Assembly: GCA_947631755.1 (NCBI GenBank)
Contig: CANRMO010000125.1
Span: 1 to 7,205, forward strand
DNA length: 7,205 nucleotides
Reading direction: 5' to 3'
Source of the DNA: an uncultured Lachnospiraceae bacterium
GTDB taxonomy: Bacteria > Bacillota > Clostridia > Lachnospirales > Lachnospiraceae
Shown: in pieces, positions 1 through 6,373 of the stretch
How positions within the stretch are numbered: the first letter of the stretch is position 1
How the letters are laid out: every line of letters starts with the position of its first letter
The notes under the pieces: model-generated
The model's input: only the letters and a program-made list of their open reading frames with translations
The model's database searches: none
What the model was told of the DNA's origin: nothing
Made by a program: the position numbers and the translations under genes

Positions 1-1
1 C

Positions 2-2074
2 GATATTGTTCTGGAAGAGGGTACATATGAAGAGGGGCAGGTCCTGCTGACCATCGCCGCCCCAGAACAGACACCCCTCACAGAAGAGGGGGATGTCTCC
101 TTTGACTCCCGGCTCACTGTCGAGGATTCCTGGGAATTCGGAACTGCCGATGTACTGGCGGAGACAGAAAAGCAGAAGGATTTTTTACAGGATAAAACTC
201 TGTACATAGTAAAAGTTTCTTCCGATTCCTATTCCACCTCCGAACTGCTCAGCCGGCTGGACAGCCAGGCTTATGTTGTCAATGCCGAACCGGACTATCT
301 GCTTCACAAACTGTCCGTCTCCAATGACGCTCTCGCAGATTACCAGTGGTATCTCGGGAACACAGACACGTTCTCTTCCTCCACAAGTGCGGGCATCCGC
401 TACACAGATTACAGCCAGCCGGCTCCTTCAAAGACGCCCGTTGTCGCTGTCGTGGATACAGGGATCGACTACACTCACGAGGATCTCGCCGGTCACATGT
501 GGAAAAATACACACGCCTCCCTGCAGGGCACATACGGCTACGATTTCGGAGATTATGACAGCGATCCCATGGACACCGACGAGGACGGGCACGGCACACA
601 CTGTGCCGGGGTGATCGGCGCTGTCGGCAACAATTCTTCCGGGATCACCGGCATTGCCTCAGATGTAAAACTGATGGCGCTCAAAGTTTTCAACCAGAAC
701 GATAATTGCTACTCATCTTCTGTCATCGCAGCTTTTGAGTACATCTATAAAGCCCAGGAACTCGGTGAAAATATCGTAGCGGTCAACTGTTCCTGGGGAG
801 GCGGAAACTCCACCCCCGCCTCCATGGCGGCCCTCATCGAAAAAATCGGGAAAAAAGGATCGCTCTTCATTTTTGCCTCCGGAAATGACGGCAAAAGCCA
901 CGATTCAAACTCCCAGAAGACATGTCCCTATGATCTTGACAGCCCCTACACCGTTATTGTAGGCGCATCCATGCCGGATGACACCCGCGCCACCTATTCC
1001 GATTACGGGGCCTCTGATGTGGATTTCTTCTCACCGGGATACCACATTCTCTCTTCTGTAAATAAAAATGTATTTACCCCGTCCATTTATACGGACGCGA
1101 AAAGGCAGGAATTGTGCAGTTATTATTCCGCCTGTGATTCCTCTGATATCCCACTGTACACCTCGGATGATGTGGGCGAGAGCTCCCTGTACACCGTGGA
1201 TTATCATGGGATTTCCCATGTCCAGACGGACTATTTTGGAAAAAACACCGGATCATACAAGGTTTCCTTTTCATCGAGCAGCTTCAGTACCCGGCTCGCT
1301 CTGTATATCGATGTGACCTCCCTGAATCTGGATCCGTCAGAGGTCTACTATACATCCTGCGATCTCGGGCTGCCGGATAAAGGGGCGATCAACTGGGAAC
1401 ACGGCAACTATCAGAGATCCTATCTCCATTTCGTGAAAAAGGATGACAAAACATATCTTTTGCTTGTGGGCCTCGAGGGCAAACTCAGTTCGTTTTCTTC
1501 CATATATGTAGACAACATCGCAATCTCAAAGGCAAACCCGGATACGAACCAGTTCGGAAAATATAACATCTACGACGGGACTTCCATGGCGGCTCCCTCC
1601 GCCACTGCTGCCGTTGCTCTCCTCGCCGGCGCCTATCCCTCGGATACCGCCATACAGCGCCGGGAACGCCTTATGACCTGCGTGCGGAAAACAGACAGCT
1701 TATCCTCTTTCTGCCGGACGGGCGGCGTGCTGGATCTCGGAAAGATCCCCACGGCGACATACACCACCACCTCAGGCAGTAAAACCACAGCTAAGAAAAA
1801 AGTGAAAGTGAGCAAAGTAAAACTGAACAAAAAAAAGGCAACCCTGCGCTATAAGAAAAAACTAAAACTCAAGGCTACTGTGACACCCGCAAAAGCCTCA
1901 AATAAAAAAGTGAAATGGTACGTCTCAAATAAAAAATATGCCTCTGTCACCCAGAAAGGTATTGTGAAAGCGAAGAAAAAAGGAATCGGCCACACAGTAA
2001 AAGTCTATGCCAAGGCAAAGGACGGATCCGGGAAAAAGGCATACTGTAAAATAAAGATTAAGAAGAAAAAATAA
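2..2074 (+). CDS. Secreted subtilisin-like (S8) serine protease with inserted domain and Lys-rich Big_2 tail, 5'-partial
   Basis: Probably an exported endopeptidase. The frame is open from base 2, so the true start and signal peptide lie outside the window; the GTG at 452 falls inside the Asp motif and is not a start. Numbering the 690 visible residues from base 2: an acidic propeptide (about 1-110) ending in an AEPDYLL-type segment and a QWYL mature-end motif; catalytic Asp152 in VVDTGID; His197 in HGTHCAG; oxyanion Asn295 in ASGNDG; Ser528 in GTSMAAP. Between SPG (344-346) and Ser528 sit about 160 residues more than in classical subtilisins, rich in beta-strand-like sequence and ending in YVDNIAIS, perhaps a jelly-roll module. 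Residues 593-690 form a Big_2-like domain with 37 Lys in 98. The Cys after the catalytic His recalls proteinase K-type subtilases. Ten Cys lie in the part from the Asp motif onward. Family assignment is firm; substrate is unknown, and wall anchoring through the basic tail is inference. Confidence 0.95.
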   Translation, partial: DIVLEEGTYEEGQVLLTIAAPEQTPLTEEGDVSFDSRLTVEDSWEFGTADVLAETEKQKDFLQDKTLYIVKVSSDSYSTSELLSRLDSQAYVVNAEPDYLLHKLSVSNDALADYQWYLGNTDTFSSSTSAGIRYTDYSQPAPSKTPVVAVVDTGIDYTHEDLAGHMWKNTHASLQGTYGYDFGDYDSDPMDTDEDGHGTHCAGVIGAVGNNSSGITGIASDVKLMALKVFNQNDNCYSSSVIAAFEYIYKAQELGENIVAVNCSWGGGNSTPASMAALIEKIGKKGSLFIFASGNDGKSHDSNSQKTCPYDLDSPYTVIVGASMPDDTRATYSDYGASDVDFFSPGYHILSSVNKNVFTPSIYTDAKRQELCSYYSACDSSDIPLYTSDDVGESSLYTVDYHGISHVQTDYFGKNTGSYKVSFSSSSFSTRLALYIDVTSLNLDPSEVYYTSCDLGLPDKGAINWEHGNYQRSYLHFVKKDDKTYLLLVGLEGKLSSFSSIYVDNIAISKANPDTNQFGKYNIYDGTSMAAPSATAAVALLAGAYPSDTAIQRRERLMTCVRKTDSLSSFCRTGGVLDLGKIPTATYTTTSGSKTTAKKKVKVSKVKLNKKKATLRYKKKLKLKATVTPAKASNKKVKWYVSNKKYASVTQKGIVKAKKKGIGHTVKVYAKAKDGSGKKAYCKIKIKKKK

Positions 2075-2087
2075 TTGGATCTGGACT

Positions 2088-2136
2088 AAAACAGATCCCG
2101 GCACTTGCGATGTCACGTGCCGGGATCTGTTTTTTT
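2088..2136 (+). terminator. Rho-independent terminator of the protease gene, possibly bidirectional
   Basis: A perfect 17-bp inverted repeat (2088-2104 with 2117-2133) encloses a 12-base loop. The outer arms are A-rich and T-rich, with a run of seven T at 2130-2136 on the plus strand. It starts 14 bases after the protease stop codon. On the minus strand only four T close the stem before AGTCC, so it would be a weaker terminator for glgB, which ends 35 bases away and converges on it. No other terminator for glgB is visible in the window. Confidence 0.93.
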
Positions 2137-2170
2137 AATAACACACAAAAGTCTCTATTATCTGGCCGCC

Positions 2171-4432
2171 TCAGCTCTGGTAATCATACAGCAGCACGAT
2201 GGCAGTCAGCGGCGGGAGGTAGAGCTCCAGCTCATATTCTTTCTCATCCCCCGTCTTTTTGTCCTCACTGACAACTTCTCTGGCAGTGATAGGTTTTTCA
2301 TTCAGCCGTCCCCCGCCGCCAAATCTGCTGTCGTCGGAATTGAGGATCTCCGTGAATTTACCTTTACATGGCGCTTTGACGGTATATTTCTCGTGGGCGA
2401 CCGGCGTAAAGTTCAGAATGAACATCAGCTGATTCTTCGCTGTCTTTCCGCGGCGGATAAATGCCACCGTACTTGTCTGCGGCCGCGAGCAGTCCATCCA
2501 CTCAAATCCCATAACGTCAAAATCATTGAAATAGAAAGCATCATATTTTTTATAGAGCTCATTACATGTCCGGATATAATCCTGCATCTGCCTGTGGCGG
2601 ACATCCTCATCCAGAAGAAACCAGTCCAGGCTGCGGAACTCGGCCCACTCCCTTTTCTGGGCAAACTCCTGTCCCATAAACAAAAGTTTCTTGCCCGGGT
2701 GGCCGTACATAAATCCGTAGGCAGCGCGGAGCGCGGCATATTTATCCCCCTCCAGTCCCGGCATCTTGTTCCAGAGAGAACATTTTCCATGCACTACCTC
2801 ATCGTGGGAGAGCACAAGGATATAGCGTTCGCTCAGATAATAATCAATGCTAAAGCACAGCTGGCCGTGGTGGAACTGTTTAAAATACGGATCCAGTTTC
2901 ATATACTCCAGAAAATCATTCATCCATCCCATATTCCACTTATAGGAGAATCCAAGGCCATTATCCTTTACCGGTGCAGTCACTCCCGGCCATGCCGTAG
3001 ATTCTTCCGCAATAATATAGGCACCGGGATTTCTCTCCGCCATTACCGTGTTGAGCTGCTGCAGAAACTCAACCGCCTCATAGTGCTCATTGCCACCGTC
3101 TTTGTTGGGAAGCCACTGGCCATCCTGCTTTCCGTAATCGAGATACAGCATAGAGGCCACCGCATCCACGCGCAGCCCGTCCACATGGAACTTCTCCACC
3201 CAGAACAGCGCATTGGCAATGAGGAAATTCATAACCTCCTTGCGCCCGTAATCAAAAATATACGTGCCCCAGTCCGGGTGTTCTCCCCTTCGGCGGTCCG
3301 GATGCTCATAGAGAGCCTGTCCGTCAAAATTGCCGAGACAGTGGGCATCTTTCGGAAAATGAGCCGGCACCCAGTCGAGGATCACCTGAATCCCCCTCCT
3401 GTGCATCTCATCAACAAAATACATGAAATCTTTCGGCTCGCCATAACGGCTGGTAGGCGCATAGTAACAGCCGACCTGATACCCCCAGGAACCGTCAAAT
3501 GGATACTCCGCAATGCCCATCAGCTCAATGTGAGTGTATCCCATCTGCTCTACATAGTCACCCAGCATGTGGGCCAGTTCCCGGTAACTGTAATTTCCAT
3601 TATCATCATCTTCCACCCGCTTTTTCCAGGATGCCAGATGTACCTCATAAATATTCATGGGCTCGCGGTCGCGGCTCTCATGAGGTTTTTTGTTAAACTC
3701 TTTCAGATATTTCCCATCGTGCCACTCGTACCCATTCAGATCCGTGATCCGGGAGGCATTGCCCGGACGCAGCTCCGCAAAATTGCCATAGGGATCTGTC
3801 TTGTACATCTTCTCCCCATCCTGGGCCACAATTTCATACTTATAAGCGGCGCCCTCCCATGCCCCGGGCACAAACAGCTCATAAATGCCGCTCTTGCCGT
3901 GAAGCATCATCTTGTGCAGACGGCCATCCCACATGTTAAAATCGCCGATGACACTGACACTTCTGGCGTGGACCGCCCATACAGCAAAGCGGGTTCCCTC
4001 AACACCATCAATCACTTCGCGGTGCGCCCCCAGCTTGTCATAGAGATTATAATGCTTTCCCTCTCCAAAAATAAAACAGTCAAAATCCGTTATGGACTTC
4101 CCGTATGCATACGGATCATATATATCAATGATATCATTGTCGCTGTATTTAACACGGAAAGAATACTTTTCCAGAAAATCTTTTTTCTTTTCAATGACAG
4201 CCCCGAACATTCCCTCTGTCCCAACGGGCTCCATCTCACAGACAACCTTTCCCCCGGCGTCCAAAAGCCACATTGTCAGCGCACAGGGGCGGTAAGCAGT
4301 AAATATCTGTACCCCTGTTGCCGGGGAAATATGGCAGCCAAGCAAATGCTGCGGCGCGTTCAGTACCCCTTCCTCCAGCTCCTCAATCTCAACAGCCAGA
4401 TCCTTTTCCCATCTCTCCAAATACTGATTCAC
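2171..4432 (-). CDS. glgB: 1,4-alpha-glucan branching enzyme (GH13)
   Basis: Cuts alpha-1,4-glucan chains and rejoins them through alpha-1,6 bonds, making the branches of glycogen in the cytoplasm. The 753 residues match the two-module N-terminus branching enzyme type (E. coli GlgB is about 728). Residues about 25-135 form a first beta-module and 140-215 a CBM48 module (FAVWAVHARSVSVIGDFNMWDG). The GH13 barrel shows region I DWVPAHFPKD (Asp353), region II GLRVDAVASM (nucleophile Asp423), region III AEESTAW (acid/base, probably Glu476) and region IV LSHDEVVHGK (Asp544). The C-terminal beta domain contains ILNSDDSRFGG and ends LPPLTAIVLLYDYQS. All catalytic residues are present. The start is GTG, chosen because AGGGAGG lies 7 bases upstream. 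It lies 130 bases downstream of the phosphoglucomutase gene on the same strand, so co-transcription is plausible but not shown. Confidence 0.97.
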   Translation of the reverse strand: MNQYLERWEKDLAVEIEELEEGVLNAPQHLLGCHISPATGVQIFTAYRPCALTMWLLDAGGKVVCEMEPVGTEGMFGAVIEKKKDFLEKYSFRVKYSDNDIIDIYDPYAYGKSITDFDCFIFGEGKHYNLYDKLGAHREVIDGVEGTRFAVWAVHARSVSVIGDFNMWDGRLHKMMLHGKSGIYELFVPGAWEGAAYKYEIVAQDGEKMYKTDPYGNFAELRPGNASRITDLNGYEWHDGKYLKEFNKKPHESRDREPMNIYEVHLASWKKRVEDDDNGNYSYRELAHMLGDYVEQMGYTHIELMGIAEYPFDGSWGYQVGCYYAPTSRYGEPKDFMYFVDEMHRRGIQVILDWVPAHFPKDAHCLGNFDGQALYEHPDRRRGEHPDWGTYIFDYGRKEVMNFLIANALFWVEKFHVDGLRVDAVASMLYLDYGKQDGQWLPNKDGGNEHYEAVEFLQQLNTVMAERNPGAYIIAEESTAWPGVTAPVKDNGLGFSYKWNMGWMNDFLEYMKLDPYFKQFHHGQLCFSIDYYLSERYILVLSHDEVVHGKCSLWNKMPGLEGDKYAALRAAYGFMYGHPGKKLLFMGQEFAQKREWAEFRSLDWFLLDEDVRHRQMQDYIRTCNELYKKYDAFYFNDFDVMGFEWMDCSRPQTSTVAFIRRGKTAKNQLMFILNFTPVAHEKYTVKAPCKGKFTEILNSDDSRFGGGGRLNEKPITAREVVSEDKKTGDEKEYELELYLPPLTAIVLLYDYQS

Positions 4433-4439
4433 GTAACAA

Positions 4440-4446
4440 CCTCCCT
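4440..4446 (-). promoter_or_regulatory. Ribosome binding site of glgB
   Basis: On the minus strand this reads AGGGAGG, a near-perfect Shine-Dalgarno sequence, 7 bases before the GTG at 4432-4430. It decides the start codon. A perfect hairpin ends 11 bases upstream, leaving the site itself single-stranded. Confidence 0.9.
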
Positions 4447-4457
4447 CTCTCTTTGTA

Positions 4458-4494
4458 ACAATATCTGCGCCGGGAAATCCGGCGCAGATATTGT
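4458..4494 (-). promoter_or_regulatory. Perfect 16-bp hairpin in the glgB leader
   Basis: Arms 4458-4473 and 4479-4494 are exact reverse complements around a 5-base loop, with a GC-rich core (GCGCCGG) near the loop and an AT-rich base. Neither strand has a T-run after the stem (GTTAC follows on minus, GTCCAG on plus), so it is not a standard intrinsic terminator. Lying between pgm and glgB and just ahead of the glgB ribosome site, it could stabilise or delimit a processed glgB transcript, weaken read-through from pgm, or bind a regulator as dyad DNA. The structure is seen; the role is inference. Confidence 0.75.
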
Positions 4495-4500
4495 CCAGAG

Positions 4501-4562
4501 CGCAATTCTCACATCACAAAACTGCGCAATCTTTGTACTGCGCGTTTTTCAGCCGCGCATTT
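4501..4562. other. Spacer after pgm with repeated GCGC-core palindromes
   Basis: The region contains several short copies of TGCGC or GCGCA. One pair, 4539-4544 (TGCGCG) and 4554-4559 (CGCGCA), forms a 6-bp stem with a 9-base loop; on the plus strand it is followed by five T (4560-4564), but no plus-strand gene ends there. On the minus strand another weak stem of the same motif (about 4523-4543) is followed by AGTTTT and could act as a poor terminator for pgm. I found no convincing sigma-A promoter for glgB here. Confidence 0.35.
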
Positions 4563-6299
4563 TTATCCCAATTTATCCAGCAGCTCTTTTACGATAACGC
4601 CAAGCTCTTCTGATTTTTTATCCGCATCCTGCAAATCTTCTCCAACTACGCCGTAGTACAATTTGATCTTCGGCTCGGTTCCGGAAGGACGCACACAAAG
4701 CCACGCATCGCCTTCCAGCTCAAAGTACAGTACATTCGATTTCGGGATCCCTGTGGGCTTTGTCTCCCCGGTGGCAATATCCTTAATGATATCTTCCTGG
4801 TAATCGCGGAATGCCTTAACTTTATAGCTGCCAAATTCCATCGGCGGATTCTGGCGGAGATTATCCATGATCGCCTTGATCTTGGCCAGGCCCTCGATCC
4901 CCTTGTGAGAGATCGCAATCACATTATCTTTGTAATAGCCATATTTTTCATACATCTCCAGCATAGCATCCCAGATCGTCTTGCCTCTGAGCTTATAGTA
5001 TGCCGCCGCCTCGCACAGTGCCATTGTAGCCACGATCGCATCCTTATCCCTGGCATGAGTGCCGATCAGACAGCCATAGCTTTCCTCAAAGCCAAAGAGA
5101 TAATGGCCCTTGCCGCTTGTCTCCATGCGGAGAATCTCTTTGCCGATCCATTTAAACCCAGTGAGGCACTCTGTAACCTTAATGCCATAATGTTTTGCCA
5201 TCGCATCTACCATATTTGTCGTAACGATAGTCTTGATCAGCTCGCCATCTTCCGGCAGGCTGCCCTCCAGCTCCAATTTCTGCCCGATCTCATAATCAGC
5301 CAGGAAACTTCCAGACATATTTCCAGTGAGACAGATATACTCTCCCGATTTGGAGTCTTTGACATAGACGCCGAGGCGGTCTGCATCCGGGTCTGTGGCG
5401 AGAACCAGATCCGCATCTTTTTCTTTCGCCAGTTTCAGTGCCAGCTCAAACGCCTCTGCCGCCTCCGGGTTCGGATAGCTGACCGTCGGAAATTCGCCGT
5501 CCGGCAATTCCTGTTCCGGCACTACATAGACATTCGTGAACCCAAGCTCTTTCAAAATACGGCGGGCCGGGATATTTCCGGTTCCGTGAAGAGGAGTGTA
5601 GACAATCTTCAGATCCGCCGATGCCTTTTTAATGCAGTTCGGATGAAGAACATTTTTCTTCAGCTCCTCCATATAGCGGTCATCAATCTTCTCTCCGATC
5701 GTCTCGTACAGCCCGGCTTTCACTGCCTCGTCCTTATCCATCGTCTTCACAGTGGCATAATCCGTCACAGCTTTCACCTCATCCATTATTCCACTGTCAT
5801 GGGGCGGTGTGATCTGCGCGCCGTCTTCCCAGTAAACTTTATAACCGTTGTACTCCGGCGGATTGTGGCTCGCTGTAATGTTGATACCAGATATGCAGCC
5901 AAGTTCCCTCACCGCAAAAGAGAGTTCCGGCGTCGGCCGGAGAGACTCAAATACATACGCCTTGATCCCGTTAGCGGCCAGACAGCAGGCGGCCTCATCC
6001 GCAAACTCCGGCGACATGCGGCGGGAATCATATGCGATCGCCACTCCTTTTTCCTGGCCGTTCTGTTTTATGATGTAATTGGCCAGCCCCTGTGTGGCCT
6101 TGCGGACCGTATAGATATTCATACGGTTCGTACCTGCTCCGATGATCCCGCGCAGGCCCGCAGTACCGAACTCAAGGTTCGTGTAAAAACGCTCTTTGAT
6201 CTCGTTCTCATCCCCCGCAATACTCTCCAGCTCTTTCTTTGTCTCCGCATCAAAATACGGATTTGCCAACCAGGCGTCATAAGTTTCTCTGTAATCCAT
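4563..6299 (-). CDS. pgcA: Alpha-phosphoglucomutase (alpha-D-phosphohexomutase family)
   Basis: Interconverts glucose-6-phosphate and glucose-1-phosphate via a phosphoserine enzyme in the cytoplasm, feeding glycogen and cell-surface sugar nucleotides. From the ATG at 6299 it has 578 residues, close to B. subtilis PgcA (about 581). All four family landmarks are present: the phosphoserine loop ITASHNPPEYNGYKVYW (Ser144), the Mg-binding loop DPDADRLG (Asp303, 305, 307), the sugar-specificity loop GFEESYG (403-409) and the phosphate-binding loop RPSGTEPKIK (537-546). An upstream in-frame TTG at 6311 would add four residues, but GGAGG (6305-6309) lies between it and the ATG at ideal spacing, so ATG is preferred. 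Phosphomannomutase activity is possible, since the family overlaps, but length and the GFEESYG loop favour the PgcA type. The neighbouring glgB supports a glycogen role. The gene symbol rests on similarity recalled from memory. Confidence 0.95.
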   Translation of the reverse strand: MDYRETYDAWLANPYFDAETKKELESIAGDENEIKERFYTNLEFGTAGLRGIIGAGTNRMNIYTVRKATQGLANYIIKQNGQEKGVAIAYDSRRMSPEFADEAACCLAANGIKAYVFESLRPTPELSFAVRELGCISGINITASHNPPEYNGYKVYWEDGAQITPPHDSGIMDEVKAVTDYATVKTMDKDEAVKAGLYETIGEKIDDRYMEELKKNVLHPNCIKKASADLKIVYTPLHGTGNIPARRILKELGFTNVYVVPEQELPDGEFPTVSYPNPEAAEAFELALKLAKEKDADLVLATDPDADRLGVYVKDSKSGEYICLTGNMSGSFLADYEIGQKLELEGSLPEDGELIKTIVTTNMVDAMAKHYGIKVTECLTGFKWIGKEILRMETSGKGHYLFGFEESYGCLIGTHARDKDAIVATMALCEAAAYYKLRGKTIWDAMLEMYEKYGYYKDNVIAISHKGIEGLAKIKAIMDNLRQNPPMEFGSYKVKAFRDYQEDIIKDIATGETKPTGIPKSNVLYFELEGDAWLCVRPSGTEPKIKLYYGVVGEDLQDADKKSEELGVIVKELLDKLG

Positions 6300-6304
6300 A
6301 AATT

Positions 6305-6309
6305 CCTCC
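6305..6309 (-). promoter_or_regulatory. Ribosome binding site of the phosphoglucomutase gene
   Basis: Reads GGAGG on the minus strand, 5 bases before the ATG at 6299-6297. It overlaps the codons that an upstream TTG start would use, which argues that translation begins at the ATG. Confidence 0.85.
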
Positions 6310-6314
6310 AATCC

Positions 6315-6341
6315 GCCGGAATCCCGGCATTAATTTTTATA
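6315..6341 (-). promoter_or_regulatory. Small leader hairpin and possible -10 box upstream of pgm
   Basis: A 5-bp perfect stem GCCGG/CCGGC (6315-6319 with 6324-6328, 4-base loop) ends 5 bases upstream of the ribosome site. On the minus strand TATAAA (6336-6341) resembles a -10 box, which would put the transcript start near 6329, so the hairpin would sit at the 5' end of the mRNA. No acceptable -35 box is seen at 16-18 bases spacing, so the promoter call is weak and read-through from the PEGA gene remains possible. Confidence 0.3.
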
Positions 6342-6373
6342 TGATCAGCCCTCTGGGCCATCCTTTGCAGACT

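Noticed and set aside
452..454. GTG as the start of the protease
   Set aside because: The frame is open from base 2 with propeptide-like sequence, and this GTG encodes the Val immediately before the catalytic Asp, so starting here would destroy the fold.
4495..4535. Possible glgB promoter (TTGTGA with GACAAT at 18 bases, or an extended -10 at GAGAAT)
   Set aside because: Each box matches consensus at only 4 of 6 positions, which is expected by chance in a spacer of this size.
4539..4564. Plus-strand hairpin followed by five T, terminator-like
   Set aside because: No plus-strand gene reads toward it; the stem is only 6 bp and the T-run is simply the complement of the end of pgm.
2105..4597. 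830-codon plus-strand open frame opposite glgB, longer than glgB itself
   Set aside because: It is in exact antisense codon register with glgB, its start lies inside the terminator stem, it has no ribosome site I can see, and its translation has no recognisable domain. glgB has every family motif.
6309..6311. TTG as the start of the phosphoglucomutase gene
   Set aside because: The GGAGG ribosome site lies between this TTG and the ATG at 6299 and serves the ATG; no ribosome site is seen at a suitable distance before the TTG.
4905..6344. 479-codon plus-strand open frame opposite pgm
   Set aside because: Same codon-register artefact; the opposite strand encodes a complete phosphoglucomutase with all four active-site loops.
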